Source: Anaerolineae bacterium (GTDB lineage Bacteria > Chloroflexota > Anaerolineae > Aggregatilineales > Phototrophicaceae). From it: a stretch of 64,000 bases of DNA. A program made the translations under genes and the position numbers. Of this stretch, positions 1-8,748 are shown one piece after another. Location of the stretch: assembly GCA_020849765.1 (NCBI GenBank), contig JADLAY010000034.1, forward strand, positions 62,001 to 126,000, read 5' to 3'. The number at the start of each line of letters is the position of its first letter. The first letter of the stretch is position 1. A model generated the notes under the pieces. That model saw nothing but the letters and a program-made list of their open reading frames with translations. It had not been told where the DNA came from and did not search any database.

Positions 1-429
1 CTGATCCGGAAACATGCGTTTGCGCGCGAACTCTTCCGCGCGCGTGCTGCACAGGATCTGGTTGATGGCGACCGGGTGCGTGTGCCCGATGTACTGCGCG
101 TTGCACTCTTCGAGCAGCATCGCATGGAAGCTGACCTCGACCGACGGCATCAGCTTCACGGCAGGATCGACGCGCGCCGCCTCCATGACATTCTTCTGCG
201 CGGCCAGGTCGCCCGGCGATTTCTCCAGCATTTCGAGGATCGGTGCGGCATGCACCTGCACGAAGCCATTCGCTTCGATGCCGTTCATCTGCTGCCCGCT
301 GGCCTTGATCCAGAACGTGCCCCCGTCTGCGCGGCACGAGGTGTTGCCCTCGCCCACGATCACGTAATCGTTCTGTGGCTGGCCCAGGGTGCGGGTCATC
401 TCGACAAGTTTCGTCAGTTGTTCGTTCAT
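1..429 (-). CDS. class II aldolase, RhaD-like (partial, cut by window edge)
   Basis: The 143 N-terminal residues of a class II (zinc) aldolase/adducin family protein; the C-terminus lies outside the window. The N-terminal glycine-rich stretch GEGNTSCRADGG and the later IGHTHP histidines match the substrate-binding loop and metal ligands of rhamnulose-1-phosphate and fuculose-1-phosphate aldolases. The gene starts 5 nt after the stop of the rhamnulokinase gene on the same strand, so the two are almost certainly co-transcribed. The neighbour suggests cleavage of L-rhamnulose-1-phosphate to dihydroxyacetone phosphate and L-lactaldehyde. Substrate is inferred from context, not from the fragment itself. 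Confidence 0.85.
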   Translation of the reverse strand, partial: MNEQLTKLVEMTRTLGQPQNDYVIVGEGNTSCRADGGTFWIKASGQQMNGIEANGFVQVHAAPILEMLEKSPGDLAAQKNVMEAARVDPAVKLMPSVEVSFHAMLLEECNAQYIGHTHPVAINQILCSTRAEEFARKRMFPDQ

Positions 430-434
430 TTTGC

Positions 435-1877
435 TCACTGCTTCTTCTGCAAAATCGCTGCAAATCGATCGTAATGCTCATCCCAGCGGGTCGTCGCCTG
501 TGGTTCATAGCTGCTTAATTCGTCGCTCCGGCTCAACATCTCGCGCGCCTGCGCCAGATCGGCCAGTTCGCCCAGGCTGATCAACTGGACAATCGCGTTG
601 CCCAGCGCCGTCGCTTCGCCCGGCCCGGCGACGACCACACGCCCGATGGCATTAGCCGTCATCTGGCACAGCAGCGTATTGCGTGAACCGCCGCCGATGA
701 TGTGCAGACGATCCACCTGTTTGCCGGAGACGCGCAGCAGCCGTTCCAGGTTGTAGCGATACTTGAAGGCCAGGCTCTCGTAAATCGTGCGGATGATCTG
801 CGCATCCGTTTCCGGCACCGGCTGTTGAGTCTCGCGGCAGAACTCGCGGATGGCAGCCGGCATATCCCCCGGCTGGAAGAACGAGATGTCGTCCGGGTCG
901 ATGAACGAGCCGAACGGCTCGGCCGTTTCAGCCAGCGCCATCATTTCCGAGTATTCATACTTGTGGCCCTGCTCTGCCCAGACGGCGCGGCTCTGCTGCA
1001 AGAGCCACATCCCGGCGATGTTCTGCAAGAAGCGGAAGGTGCCGTAGACACCGCCCTCGTTGGTCAGGTTGGCTTCGAAGGCGACGTCGCCCATGATTGG
1101 CGTATCGACTTCCAGGCCGAGCAGACTCCACGTCCCGCTGCTCAGGTAGGCGAAGCGATCGGTGGTCGTCGGCACGGCCACCACCGCGCTGCCCGTATCA
1201 TGGGTGGCGGGCGCAATGACAGGGATGCCTTCGTAGGCGCCAATGCGCGTCCCTGGCTGCACGACCGGCGGGAAGATCTCGGTCGGGACGCCGAGGCGGC
1301 TGAGCACGTCGAAGTCCCAATTGCGCGTGTGCGCGTTGAAGAAGCCGCCGGTCGTCGCATGCGTGAATTCACAGGTGCGTGAGCCGGTCAGCCAATAGTT
1401 GAACAGATCGGGCAGCGTCAGGAAGGTGGTGGCGGTTTCCAGCACCGGGCTGTGATGACGCGCCAGACTCGCCAGACGCCAGAGGCCATTGACCGGGATG
1501 AACTGAATCCCCGTCCGGTCATAGAGTTCGCGCTTGGGCACGCGCTCGAAGACCCACTCCATCATGCCTTCGCTGCTGCGGTCCCGGTAGTGGATCGGGT
1601 TCGCCAGCATGTTGCCATCACGATCCAGGAAGGCGAAATCGACGCCCCACGAATCGACCCCGATGGATGATGCGCCCTGCGCAACCAGCTTGATCCCGGT
1701 CGTGATCTCGTGCCACAGGCGCAGCGCATCCCAATAGAGCGTTTTGCCGACCTGCACGGGAATATTGAGAAAGCGATGGGCCTCCTCGATCTGCAAATGT
1801 TCGCCGTCGAACGTCGCCCGCATGACGCGCCCGGATTCACCACCCAGGTCGACGGCAACGACGTGCTTACCAGTCAT
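435..1877 (-). CDS. rhaB: rhamnulokinase
   Basis: FGGY-family sugar kinase of 480 residues that phosphorylates L-rhamnulose with ATP. The N-terminal phosphate-binding motif VDLGGESGRV is the RhaB-type variant. IGVDSWGVDFAFLD and the C-terminal HIIGGGSRN adenosine motif also fit RhaB. Length is normal for the family. I chose the ATG at 1877 over an in-frame GTG six bases upstream because the AAGG ribosome site sits nine bases before it. The gene leads a minus-strand unit with the aldolase and faces the rhamnose isomerase gene across a 191-bp region holding two strong promoters. Confidence 0.93.
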   Translation of the reverse strand: MTGKHVVAVDLGGESGRVMRATFDGEHLQIEEAHRFLNIPVQVGKTLYWDALRLWHEITTGIKLVAQGASSIGVDSWGVDFAFLDRDGNMLANPIHYRDRSSEGMMEWVFERVPKRELYDRTGIQFIPVNGLWRLASLARHHSPVLETATTFLTLPDLFNYWLTGSRTCEFTHATTGGFFNAHTRNWDFDVLSRLGVPTEIFPPVVQPGTRIGAYEGIPVIAPATHDTGSAVVAVPTTTDRFAYLSSGTWSLLGLEVDTPIMGDVAFEANLTNEGGVYGTFRFLQNIAGMWLLQQSRAVWAEQGHKYEYSEMMALAETAEPFGSFIDPDDISFFQPGDMPAAIREFCRETQQPVPETDAQIIRTIYESLAFKYRYNLERLLRVSGKQVDRLHIIGGGSRNTLLCQMTANAIGRVVVAGPGEATALGNAIVQLISLGELADLAQAREMLSRSDELSSYEPQATTRWDEHYDRFAAILQKKQ

Positions 1878-1930
1878 AATCACTTACCTTGTCCGTATCT
1901 CTACGATGAAATCTTATCGACTTGAACGGG

Positions 1931-1959
1931 AGTTTATCGCCACCGAAATGGGCTGTCAA
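1931..1959 (-). promoter_or_regulatory. promoter of rhaB unit
   Basis: On the minus strand a perfect -35 TTGACA (1954-1959) is followed after 17 bases by TAAACT (1931-1936), a good -10. It points at the rhamnulokinase gene with about a 45-50 base leader. Read directly from sequence; not tested. Confidence 0.6.
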
Positions 1960-1980
1960 CGCTGCTCGGAAGTGGCAGCG
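1960..1980. promoter_or_regulatory. candidate rha operator between divergent promoters
   Basis: A 6-bp inverted repeat CGCTGC-N9-GCAGCG lies between the two outward-facing -35 boxes of rhaB and rhaI. One bound regulator here could control both directions. No regulator gene is adjacent in the window, so the binding protein is unknown. Confidence 0.4.
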
Positions 1981-1989
1981 CGCGTCTGG

Positions 1990-2018
1990 TTGACACCGTT
2001 TTCCCCGCGTTCTACACT
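1990..2018 (+). promoter_or_regulatory. promoter of rhaI
   Basis: Perfect -35 TTGACA (1990-1995), 17-base spacer, then TACACT (2013-2018) as -10, about 50 bases before the isomerase start codon. The pair mirrors the rhaB promoter on the other strand. Confidence 0.6.
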
Positions 2019-2068
2019 CTCCGCCAAGACGAAAGATAGTATTTTTCGCCATTACGAAAGGACGCATC

Positions 2069-3286
2069 ATGACCTTCCACGAAGACTATCGTCGCCTCGC
2101 AGAACGCCTCAACAACGAAGGCATCGACGTCGATGCCGTGAAGACCAAACTCAAGAATCAGCACATCGAAACCCCATCGTGGGGCTACGGCAACAGCGGC
2201 ACCCGCTTCAAGGTTTTCTCCTGGCGTGGCGCCGCGCGCAACATTCACGAGAAATTGGCCGACGCGGGCTACATCCACCGGCTGACCGGCGTCGCGCCCT
2301 CGGTCGCGATCCACATCCCATGGGACAAGACCGACGACTACAATGCGCTGTCGGACTATGCCGCCGAACAGGGTGTCAGCATCGGCGCGGTCAACCCGAA
2401 CCTGTTTCAGGAAGACCAATACAAGCTCGGCAGCATGTGTCACCCCTCTGGCAGCGTGCGCGAAGAAGCCATCGCTCACATGGTCGAGTGCTGCGAGATC
2501 ATGGAGAAGACAGGCAGCAAGGCGCTGAGCCTGTGGTTCGCCGATGGCACCAACTACGCCGGGCAGGACAGCATCAGCGAGCGCAAGCATCGCATGGAAG
2601 CCGCGCTATCGGAGGTCTACAAGCACCTGCCCGCAGGCGCCAAGATGCTGATCGAGTACAAGTTCTTCGAACCCGCCTTCTATCACACCGATCTGGCCGA
2701 TTGGGGCATGTCGTATGCCATGGCGCTCAAGCTCGGCGAGCAGGCACAGGTGCTGGTCGACACCGGGCATCATGCGCAGGGGACCAACATCGCCCACATC
2801 GTCGCCTTCCTGCTTGATGAAGGGCGGCTCGGCGGCTTCCACTTCAACGCGCGTAAATATGCGGATGACGACCTGATCGTCGGCACCAACAACCCGATGG
2901 AGCTGTTCGAGATATACCACGAGTTGGTCAGCGCCGGGGAGCGCGCCAGGGACGTCGACTACATGATCGACCAGAGCCACAACATCGAGCCCAAGCTGGA
3001 AGCGATGCTGGTAAGCGTGCTCAACTGCCAGACGGCCTACGCCAAGGCGCTCGTCGTCAACCGCCCGCTGCTGATCAAGCGGCAGCAGGACGGCGACGTT
3101 CTGGGCGCGCATCGCGTGCTGGTCGATGCATTCGAGACGGATGTTCGCCCACTGCTGATGCAGGTACGCGAAGAAATGGGCCGGCAGCCCGATCCAATCG
3201 CCGCCTACCGTTCGGACAGTTATGTGCAGCGCGTCGCGGAAGAACGCGGCGTCGCTGACAGCGGCTCCGGCGGCTATCCCGGCTGA
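2069..3286 (+). CDS. rhaI: L-rhamnose isomerase (RhaI type)
   Basis: TIM-barrel sugar isomerase of 405 residues converting L-rhamnose to L-rhamnulose in the cytosol. It resembles the Pseudomonas stutzeri/Gram-positive type rather than E. coli RhaA. Likely metal ligands are visible: Glu in [10 protein letters not shown] (about residue 196), Asp in VDTGHHAQG (about 231), His in [13 protein letters not shown] (about 258) and a later Asp in [10 protein letters not shown]. The start has a clear AAAGGA ribosome site seven bases upstream. With the divergent kinase and aldolase it completes the three-step rhamnose route. The Gly/Ser-rich C-terminus (GSGGYPG) is probably flexible. Confidence 0.93.
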   Translation: MTFHEDYRRLAERLNNEGIDVDAVKTKLKNQHIETPSWGYGNSGTRFKVFSWRGAARNIHEKLADAGYIHRLTGVAPSVAIHIPWDKTDDYNALSDYAAEQGVSIGAVNPNLFQEDQYKLGSMCHPSGSVREEAIAHMVECCEIMEKTGSKALSLWFADGTNYAGQDSISERKHRMEAALSEVYKHLPAGAKMLIEYKFFEPAFYHTDLADWGMSYAMALKLGEQAQVLVDTGHHAQGTNIAHIVAFLLDEGRLGGFHFNARKYADDDLIVGTNNPMELFEIYHELVSAGERARDVDYMIDQSHNIEPKLEAMLVSVLNCQTAYAKALVVNRPLLIKRQQDGDVLGAHRVLVDAFETDVRPLLMQVREEMGRQPDPIAAYRSDSYVQRVAEERGVADSGSGGYPG

Positions 3287-3302
3287 GCGATTTCCAGGCG
3301 GA

Positions 3303-3983
3303 CTACGCCTTCTGATCGAACGCCTTGATTGTGGCTTCCATCTGAGCGCTTTCGTCCGCCAACATAGGACTGCCGCCGATCATCTGCCCCATCAGGATGC
3401 AGTAGGCATTGGTGTCGAGGCGTTCAACCGCATCGGCGGCAGAGTCCAGGTCTTTGCCCATCGCGAACAGGCCGTGATAGGGCGCAATGACCGCCGCGGC
3501 CTGCTTGCGAATGCGATCGACGTTCGGGCGAATGCCGCCTGCGACGTATTCCGAGAGTTCCGCGCTGTGTGCCGGTGCGTAATCGACCACCGGCACCACG
3601 CCGAATTTACGCGTCGCCTCCAACACGGGCGGCAGCGAACGCGCCATCGCGGCGAAGACCAGCAAATTACGTGAATGGGCATGGATGACCGCCGTCCCGG
3701 CCTCGCCGAATTCCTTGTGCAGCCGCAGATGCACCTTCGACTCGCGCGAAAGTTCGCCGCTGCCTTCGAGGATCGTCCCATCCATCGCCACGATCATCAC
3801 GTCTTCCGGACGCAGACTCCAGTGATAGCGCGGCCCGCTGTAACGCGGGGAAATACACACGACTTCGCCCACGCGCCCGCTGATGTTGCCGCCTGCCATA
3901 TCCAGCAAATGCCGGTCGAACAGGCGCGTTCCTGTTTCTGCGATGATGGCGCGCATCTCATCCAGGCTGCTCGTGTCACTCAT
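3303..3983 (-). CDS. class II aldolase/adducin family protein
   Basis: A 226-residue zinc-dependent class II aldolase of normal length for fuculose/ribulose-phosphate aldolases or epimerases. MAGGNISGR gives the phosphate loop. The Glu-containing SRESKVHLRLH, the AVIHAHS histidines and the third histidine in PYHGLFAMG form the metal and catalytic site. It is the last gene of a minus-strand set after a cupin isomerase-like protein and a xylulokinase-like kinase, which suggests an aldose-ketose-ketose phosphate-cleavage route. It is clearly distinct from the partial aldolase at the left edge. The true substrate cannot be read from the sequence. Confidence 0.85.
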   Translation of the reverse strand: MSDTSSLDEMRAIIAETGTRLFDRHLLDMAGGNISGRVGEVVCISPRYSGPRYHWSLRPEDVMIVAMDGTILEGSGELSRESKVHLRLHKEFGEAGTAVIHAHSRNLLVFAAMARSLPPVLEATRKFGVVPVVDYAPAHSAELSEYVAGGIRPNVDRIRKQAAAVIAPYHGLFAMGKDLDSAADAVERLDTNAYCILMGQMIGGSPMLADESAQMEATIKAFDQKA

Positions 3984-4073
3984 GTTGCTCTGCTCTTTCC
4001 ATTCGCTAAAGCGAAATAATCCTCATGCTCTCGCAATAAAGTATCCATTATCGCACGCGCTGCAAGGCCATCT

Positions 4074-5576
4074 CTAGTGGCCGGACAGCCGGTGAAATTC
4101 GTCGCGCAGCAGCGGGTACAGCGCCTTGAACTGCTCGAAGCGCTCGTCATAGAGAGCGCGTTTCGCGCTGTCCGGCTCGGCCATCGTCTCGTAGACGAGG
4201 TTGCGCTCACGAGCGTCGGCGGCATCGCGATAGACACCCACGCCGATGCCCGCCAGCCAGGCCGCCCCGACGCCCGCATGTTCAGTCATCGGCGTCATCT
4301 TGACCGGCAGCCCCAACACGTCGGAGACGAGCTGGCGCATGAACGGCGCCTGCATCCCGCCGCCCGCGCCGACGACCCAATCGACCGGGCCGCTCAGCGA
4401 CAGGCCAACCTCGAGCGCATGGCGCATGGCAAACGCGACGCCTTCCATGACCGCGCGTGCCAGATGCCCGCGCGTGTGATAGTAGCTCAGGCCGATCAAC
4501 GAGCCGCGCGCGTACGCATCCATGTGCGGCGTGCGCTCCCCGTAGAGATATGGCTGGAAGATCAGGCCGTCGGCTCCGGGCGCAATCTGTGCGGCTTCCT
4601 GATTGAGCATCGTGTAGGACACGTCTTCATCGCTCATCTGGAGCACGTCCCGCAGCCAGCGCAGCGATAGCCCGGCGGACAGGATGGCGCTCAGGATGAA
4701 GAACATGTCTGGAATCGCGTGGTTGAAGACGTGGCAGCGTTCATCCGTTTTCAACTCGCCGTCGGGCCGAATAGGGATGAAGACCTGCCCGCCGCTGCCG
4801 ATGCTGACCGAGGCCATGCCGGGCGCGATCAGGCCGTTGGCGATCGCCTGTGCCGGTTGGTCGCCGCAGCCTGCCACCACCGGAATCCCGGCGCGCAAGC
4901 CGAGCGCCTCTGCGGCGTCTTGCTTCAGCTCGCCCACAATCTCGGAGGCGAGGCTCGCACCTGGCAGCAGGCCCTCCGGCAGTTCGGCAGCCGTGACCAC
5001 GTTACGCGCCCAGGCGTGCCCCTGGACGTTGTAGATGCCGCTCCCGGCAGCATCGCTGAAGTCCGTGCCGATGGTGCCCGTCATCTTGAAGCGGACGTAA
5101 TCTTTCGGGAACAAGACGGCGCGTGCACGTTCCAGGCTTTGCGGTTCGTGCTGGCGCAGCCACAGGAGCGTCGGCCCCATGAAGCCCGCCGCGGGCAGCG
5201 TCCCTGCGATGCGCGTGTACGCCTCCGCGCCGATTGGCTCGACCAACTGGTGCACCTGCTCGGCGCTGCGTTGATCCGCCCAGATGATGGCCGGGCGCAC
5301 CGGGCGTCCGTCCGCGTCGATCAACGTCGTGCCGTGCATCTGGCCGCTGAAGCCGATCGCCGCGACGTCATCACGCCCGGCCTGCGCCAGCGCCCAACGG
5401 ACGACGCGCACCGTCACCTGCCACCAATCATCCGGATTCTGTTCGGCGCGATCCGTCTGTGGCTTATGAAGCGGATATTCCTCGCCCGCGACGGCCAGTA
5501 CCTGACGAGCGTCAGGGTCGTATAAAACAGCTTTTACGTTCGTCGTCCCGAGATCGATGCCGAGCAAAAGTGTCAT
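4074..5576 (-). CDS. xylB: xylulokinase-like FGGY carbohydrate kinase
   Basis: A 500-residue FGGY kinase. It begins with GIDLGTTNVKAVLYD (phosphate loop), carries the GFSGQMHG segment and the AIIWADQRS metal loop typical of xylulokinases, has GCGDQPAQA around the catalytic Asp, and ends with the VGAGGGMQ adenosine motif. GAGGTG is placed well before the ATG. It sits between a cupin gene (94 nt upstream) and a class II aldolase (90 nt downstream), so its product may be a ketose-1-phosphate for the aldolase rather than xylulose-5-phosphate. The family call is firm and the substrate is open. Confidence 0.85.
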   Translation of the reverse strand: MTLLLGIDLGTTNVKAVLYDPDARQVLAVAGEEYPLHKPQTDRAEQNPDDWWQVTVRVVRWALAQAGRDDVAAIGFSGQMHGTTLIDADGRPVRPAIIWADQRSAEQVHQLVEPIGAEAYTRIAGTLPAAGFMGPTLLWLRQHEPQSLERARAVLFPKDYVRFKMTGTIGTDFSDAAGSGIYNVQGHAWARNVVTAAELPEGLLPGASLASEIVGELKQDAAEALGLRAGIPVVAGCGDQPAQAIANGLIAPGMASVSIGSGGQVFIPIRPDGELKTDERCHVFNHAIPDMFFILSAILSAGLSLRWLRDVLQMSDEDVSYTMLNQEAAQIAPGADGLIFQPYLYGERTPHMDAYARGSLIGLSYYHTRGHLARAVMEGVAFAMRHALEVGLSLSGPVDWVVGAGGGMQAPFMRQLVSDVLGLPVKMTPMTEHAGVGAAWLAGIGVGVYRDAADARERNLVYETMAEPDSAKRALYDERFEQFKALYPLLRDEFHRLSGH

Positions 5577-5670
5577 TTTCGCACCTCAAAACCCATTGTC
5601 AAAAATGCATTCATGCTGCGCGGGTGTCTCTTAAGTGGGCTGCGTAACACACAGCCCACACACATCATCT

Positions 5671-6255
5671 TTAGCCGGTCACACCGCTAAACCGTGGGTT
5701 GCCGACCAGGGCGGGCTGCCCATCGCGGCTGACGAGCAGCTGCGGGAAGCCGATCTTTTCAATCGTGCCATAATCGTGCCCGGAATCACCCGGCCAGGCG
5801 GCGAAGAAGACAAACGGCTCATCGCCGACGTTGGCGGTACGATGCGCCCAATACGGCGGCACGTAGGCGGCTGTGCCGGGATGCATCGGGACGGCGCGCG
5901 GCTCACCCTCTTCCGTCTGCAGCAGCAGATAGCCCTCACCGGACAGCCCCAGGTAGATTTCGCCGCGGTCACGCAGCGAATGGAAGTGGCCCTTGGTCAT
6001 GAAGTATTCGTCGCCGACACGCCCGGGGTAGATGGTGGTCGTGCAGTAGAGCACCTGCCCGGCTTCCTCCGGCACTTCCGACGTGTAAACCTCATAGATC
6101 ATGGGGTCGCCCGCCGCCAGCAGCGCAGCCTCGGCGGCTTCGTCGGCGTACATGCCGCGCATACTGCTCAGGCGGCGCTGGATCAGATTCTTCGATGCTT
6201 CCATGACGCCGGTTTCCAGATTGAATTCGGCGGCAAATGGTTCGAGTAGTGCCAT
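5671..6255 (-). CDS. archaeal-type cupin glucose-6-phosphate isomerase family protein
   Basis: A 194-residue single-domain cupin matching the metal-dependent phosphoglucose isomerases known from Thermococcales and some bacteria. The first cupin motif is visible as TKGHFHS followed by GEIYLGLSGEGYLLLQ. The second is PPYWAHRTANVGDEPFVF, followed by the family signature AGW-like PGDSGHDYGTIEK. The histidines and glutamate bind the metal. The start at 6255 is preceded by AAAGGG at good spacing; an in-frame codon 21 bases upstream has no ribosome site. It leads the cupin-kinase-aldolase set, so a role as a sugar (not only sugar-phosphate) isomerase is possible but unproven. Confidence 0.85.
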   Translation of the reverse strand: MALLEPFAAEFNLETGVMEASKNLIQRRLSSMRGMYADEAAEAALLAAGDPMIYEVYTSEVPEEAGQVLYCTTTIYPGRVGDEYFMTKGHFHSLRDRGEIYLGLSGEGYLLLQTEEGEPRAVPMHPGTAAYVPPYWAHRTANVGDEPFVFFAAWPGDSGHDYGTIEKIGFPQLLVSRDGQPALVGNPRFSGVTG

Positions 6256-6295
6256 GATGATCCCTTTCGCAATCATACGTTCTACACAGTCTATA

Positions 6296-6313
6296 GGGTA
6301 ACGATTGTAACCC
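6296..6313. promoter_or_regulatory. operator-like inverted repeat between divergent sugar genes
   Basis: An 18-bp imperfect palindrome GGGTAAC-GATT-GTAACCC (arms GGGTNAC/GTNACCC) lies between the cupin gene and the divergent FGGY kinase. Its size and symmetry resemble LacI/GalR-type operators. It could control both directions; no regulator is encoded next to it. Confidence 0.35.
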
Positions 6314-6351
6314 CCTGCCCTGGGATGTCGCTACACCGTGAGCCTGATTGT

Positions 6352-6357
6352 TATAAT
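6352..6357 (+). promoter_or_regulatory. -10 element upstream of FGGY kinase
   Basis: A perfect TATAAT lies 38 bases before the kinase start. No good -35 was found at 16-18 bases, so an activator may be needed. Confidence 0.4.
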
Positions 6358-6395
6358 GTCGGCCAGCGTTGACCGCACTCCAGAGAGTAATTTGC

Positions 6396-7922
6396 ATGAA
6401 AAACTACATCATTGCTCACGACTTAGGTACGACCGGTAACAAGGCCACTTTATATGACCGCGAGGGGAAACTCGTCGCCAGCGCGTTCGATTCTTATGAA
6501 ACAGAATTTGCATTCACGGGCTGGGCCGAACAGCACCCTGATGACTGGTGGCGCGCCGTCTGCAATTCGACACATGCGCTGCTCAAAGAGTCCGGCGTGG
6601 CGAAAGACGACATCGCCTGCATCACCTTCAGCGGACAGATGATGGGCTGCGTACCGCTCGACAAGAACGGGCGCCCGCTGCGCAAAGCCATCATCTGGGC
6701 CGATCAGCGTTCAGTCGTCCAGGAAGCCTGGGTCGCTGAGCGCATCGCCCGCGAAGATGTCTACTACATCACCGGCCACCGGCTCAGTTCGTCGTACTCG
6801 CTGACGAAAATGCTGTGGGTGCGCGATCACCAGCCGGACATCTACCGCAACACATACAAGTTCGTCCACGCGAAGGATTCGATTGTCGCACGGCTGACGG
6901 GCAACTTTGTCACCGATCCGAGCGACGCCTCCAGCATGAATCTCTACGATCTGGTCGAGAATGCCTGGTCGCCCGCCATCCTGCAGGCGGCGGAAGTCGA
7001 TCCGGCCCAGTTGCCGGACATTCACCTGTCGACCGATGTAGTTGGCGAAGTCCTGCCCTCGATTGCCGACGAGGTCGGCGTGGCGGCGGGCACGCCGGTC
7101 GTGATTGGCGGTGGCGATGGCGCCTGTGCCGCCGCCGGTGCGGGCGTCGTCCGCGAGGGTGCGGCTTACAATTACATCGGCTCGTCGTCATGGATCGCCC
7201 TGGCAACGCCCAAGCCGATCTACGATCCGGACTTCAGGACGTTCAACTTCGGCCACGTCGTGCCGGGCATGATCATGCCGACGGGGACGATGCAGGCCGC
7301 AGGTGCCTCGTATCAATGGACGCGCGATCAACTGTGCCCGGTCGAGATCGATTCGGCCCGGCGGCTCAACATCAGCCCGTACGAACTGATGAACCTCGAA
7401 GCCGGTCAATCCGTGCCAGGCGCGAACGGTCTCCTGTTCCTGCCCTATTTGATGGGCGAACGCAGCCCGCGCTGGAACCCGAACGCGCGCAGCACCTTCG
7501 TCGGCCTGACCATCCGCCACACCCGCGCCGATATGATCCGCGCCGTCCTGGAAGGCGTGACCTTCAATCTGCGCGTCATCCTGGATGCGTTCACGCGCCA
7601 GGGCGTCCAGATCGAGGCCATGCGCTTGATCGGCGGCGGTGCGCGCAGCCGCTTCTGGAACCAGATCATGGCAGACATCTACGGCATGCCCGTGCAGCGG
7701 CTGTCCATCCTCGAAGAAGCGACGTCGATGGGTGCGGCGCTGGCGGGCGGCGTCGGCGTCGGCCTGTACCCGGACTTCTCGATGATCGAGCAGATGAACG
7801 AGATCGCCTCCGTCATCGATCCGTCACCGGAAGATCGCGCCGTGTACGAGAAGCTCTACCCGGTCTTCAACGCGGCCTATGATGCGCTGGTGCCGGTGTT
7901 CGAAATGCTCGCCGCCGTCTGA
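6396..7922 (+). CDS. FGGY-family carbohydrate kinase, xylulokinase-like
   Basis: A 508-residue sugar kinase with AHDLGTTGNKATLYD at the N-terminus, TFSGQMMG, IIWADQRS, a Gly/Asp-rich GGGDGACAAAGAG segment around the catalytic Asp, and the RLIGGGARSRFW adenosine motif near residue 420. GQMMG replaces the GQMHG seen in the neighbouring xylulokinase, so the two kinases may use different substrates. The ATG at 6396 has GAGAG upstream; a TTG 27 bases earlier is less likely. It is followed by a strong hairpin terminator, so it ends its own unit. Confidence 0.85.
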   Translation: MKNYIIAHDLGTTGNKATLYDREGKLVASAFDSYETEFAFTGWAEQHPDDWWRAVCNSTHALLKESGVAKDDIACITFSGQMMGCVPLDKNGRPLRKAIIWADQRSVVQEAWVAERIAREDVYYITGHRLSSSYSLTKMLWVRDHQPDIYRNTYKFVHAKDSIVARLTGNFVTDPSDASSMNLYDLVENAWSPAILQAAEVDPAQLPDIHLSTDVVGEVLPSIADEVGVAAGTPVVIGGGDGACAAAGAGVVREGAAYNYIGSSSWIALATPKPIYDPDFRTFNFGHVVPGMIMPTGTMQAAGASYQWTRDQLCPVEIDSARRLNISPYELMNLEAGQSVPGANGLLFLPYLMGERSPRWNPNARSTFVGLTIRHTRADMIRAVLEGVTFNLRVILDAFTRQGVQIEAMRLIGGGARSRFWNQIMADIYGMPVQRLSILEEATSMGAALAGGVGVGLYPDFSMIEQMNEIASVIDPSPEDRAVYEKLYPVFNAAYDALVPVFEMLAAV

Positions 7923-7977
7923 GGCAAAGGTCGCAAGAGTCGACGTTTTCTTGGCATCATTGCTCATACGACATGTG

Positions 7978-8016
7978 ACTGAGGCTGCAGCCTGGCTACG
8001 GCCTCAGTTTTGGTTT
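7978..8016 (+). terminator. rho-independent-type terminator after FGGY kinase
   Basis: Perfect 8-bp stem ACTGAGGC (7978-7985) with GCCTCAGT (8001-8008), followed by a T-rich tail TTTGGTTT. It lies 55 bases after the kinase stop codon. Confidence 0.6.
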
Positions 8017-8059
8017 ATTTCAATCCGGCCAATTCTTCGCCATGACCGGCAATTGCCCG

Positions 8060-8065
8060 TATAAT
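8060..8065 (+). promoter_or_regulatory. -10 element upstream of LysE-like gene
   Basis: A perfect TATAAT lies 23 bases before the start codon of the exporter gene and after the kinase terminator. No convincing -35 is visible. Confidence 0.4.
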
Positions 8066-8088
8066 TCCCGCGAAATAGCTGAGGTGAT

Positions 8089-8733
8089 ATGCTTCCACTG
8101 ATTGCGCCTGCCATCTACCTGGGTGCCACCGCAACCATCATGCCCGGACCGCTGCAAACCTACGTCATCAGCAGTGCGCTTGATCATGGCTGGCGCAAAA
8201 GCCTGATCCTGGGCTTCACCCCTCTGCTCGCCGACATCCCGATCATGATCATTGTGTTGTTCATCGCGCAGCAATTCCCGCCGGAACTCCTGCGCGCGCT
8301 CAACATCGTGGGCGGCGCCTTCATCCTGTTCCTGGCTTACAGCGGCTACAAGAACTATCGCCAGGGCGCCACTATCGGCGGCAGCGTCGACCATGCCGAA
8401 GCCGATCAGACCTCCGCTGCGCAGTTGCTCTGGCGCGGCATCCTCCTCAACGCGCTCAGCCCTGTGCCGCTGATCTTCTGGAGCACGCTGCACGCGCCCA
8501 ACATCCTGCGCACAAACTCCGATTCACCCCTGACGAGCGTGCTCTACATCGTCGCCTTCTACGGTACGTTCTTCCTGGGGATCACGATCATCATCCTGAT
8601 CTTCGATCGTGTTCGCCAGCTCAGCCCCCGGATCACGCGCACGCTGATCCTGATCACCATCGTCGTGTTGGCGCTTTTCGGCCTTTCACTCATCTATCAG
8701 GGACTCACGACCCAATCCTTCACTGCAGCATAG
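8089..8733 (+). CDS. LysE/RhtB family exporter-like membrane protein
   Basis: A 214-residue inner-membrane protein with about six hydrophobic segments. The ATIMPGPLQTYVIS region near the N-terminus is the PGP signature of the LysE/RhtB amino-acid exporter family, and length fits. The second half has two closely spaced hydrophobic helices ending in a short polar tail. GAGGTGAT precedes the start. It is 15 bp upstream of the antiporter gene, so the two are likely co-transcribed. The exported compound cannot be inferred. Confidence 0.75.
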   Translation: MLPLIAPAIYLGATATIMPGPLQTYVISSALDHGWRKSLILGFTPLLADIPIMIIVLFIAQQFPPELLRALNIVGGAFILFLAYSGYKNYRQGATIGGSVDHAEADQTSAAQLLWRGILLNALSPVPLIFWSTLHAPNILRTNSDSPLTSVLYIVAFYGTFFLGITIIILIFDRVRQLSPRITRTLILITIVVLALFGLSLIYQGLTTQSFTAA

Positions 8734-8748
8734 AAACAGGATAGATCC

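Noticed and set aside
1744..2817. Long plus-strand frame across the rha intergenic region
   Set aside because: It overlaps rhaI in another frame and crosses both rha promoters. The product is low-complexity Arg-rich.
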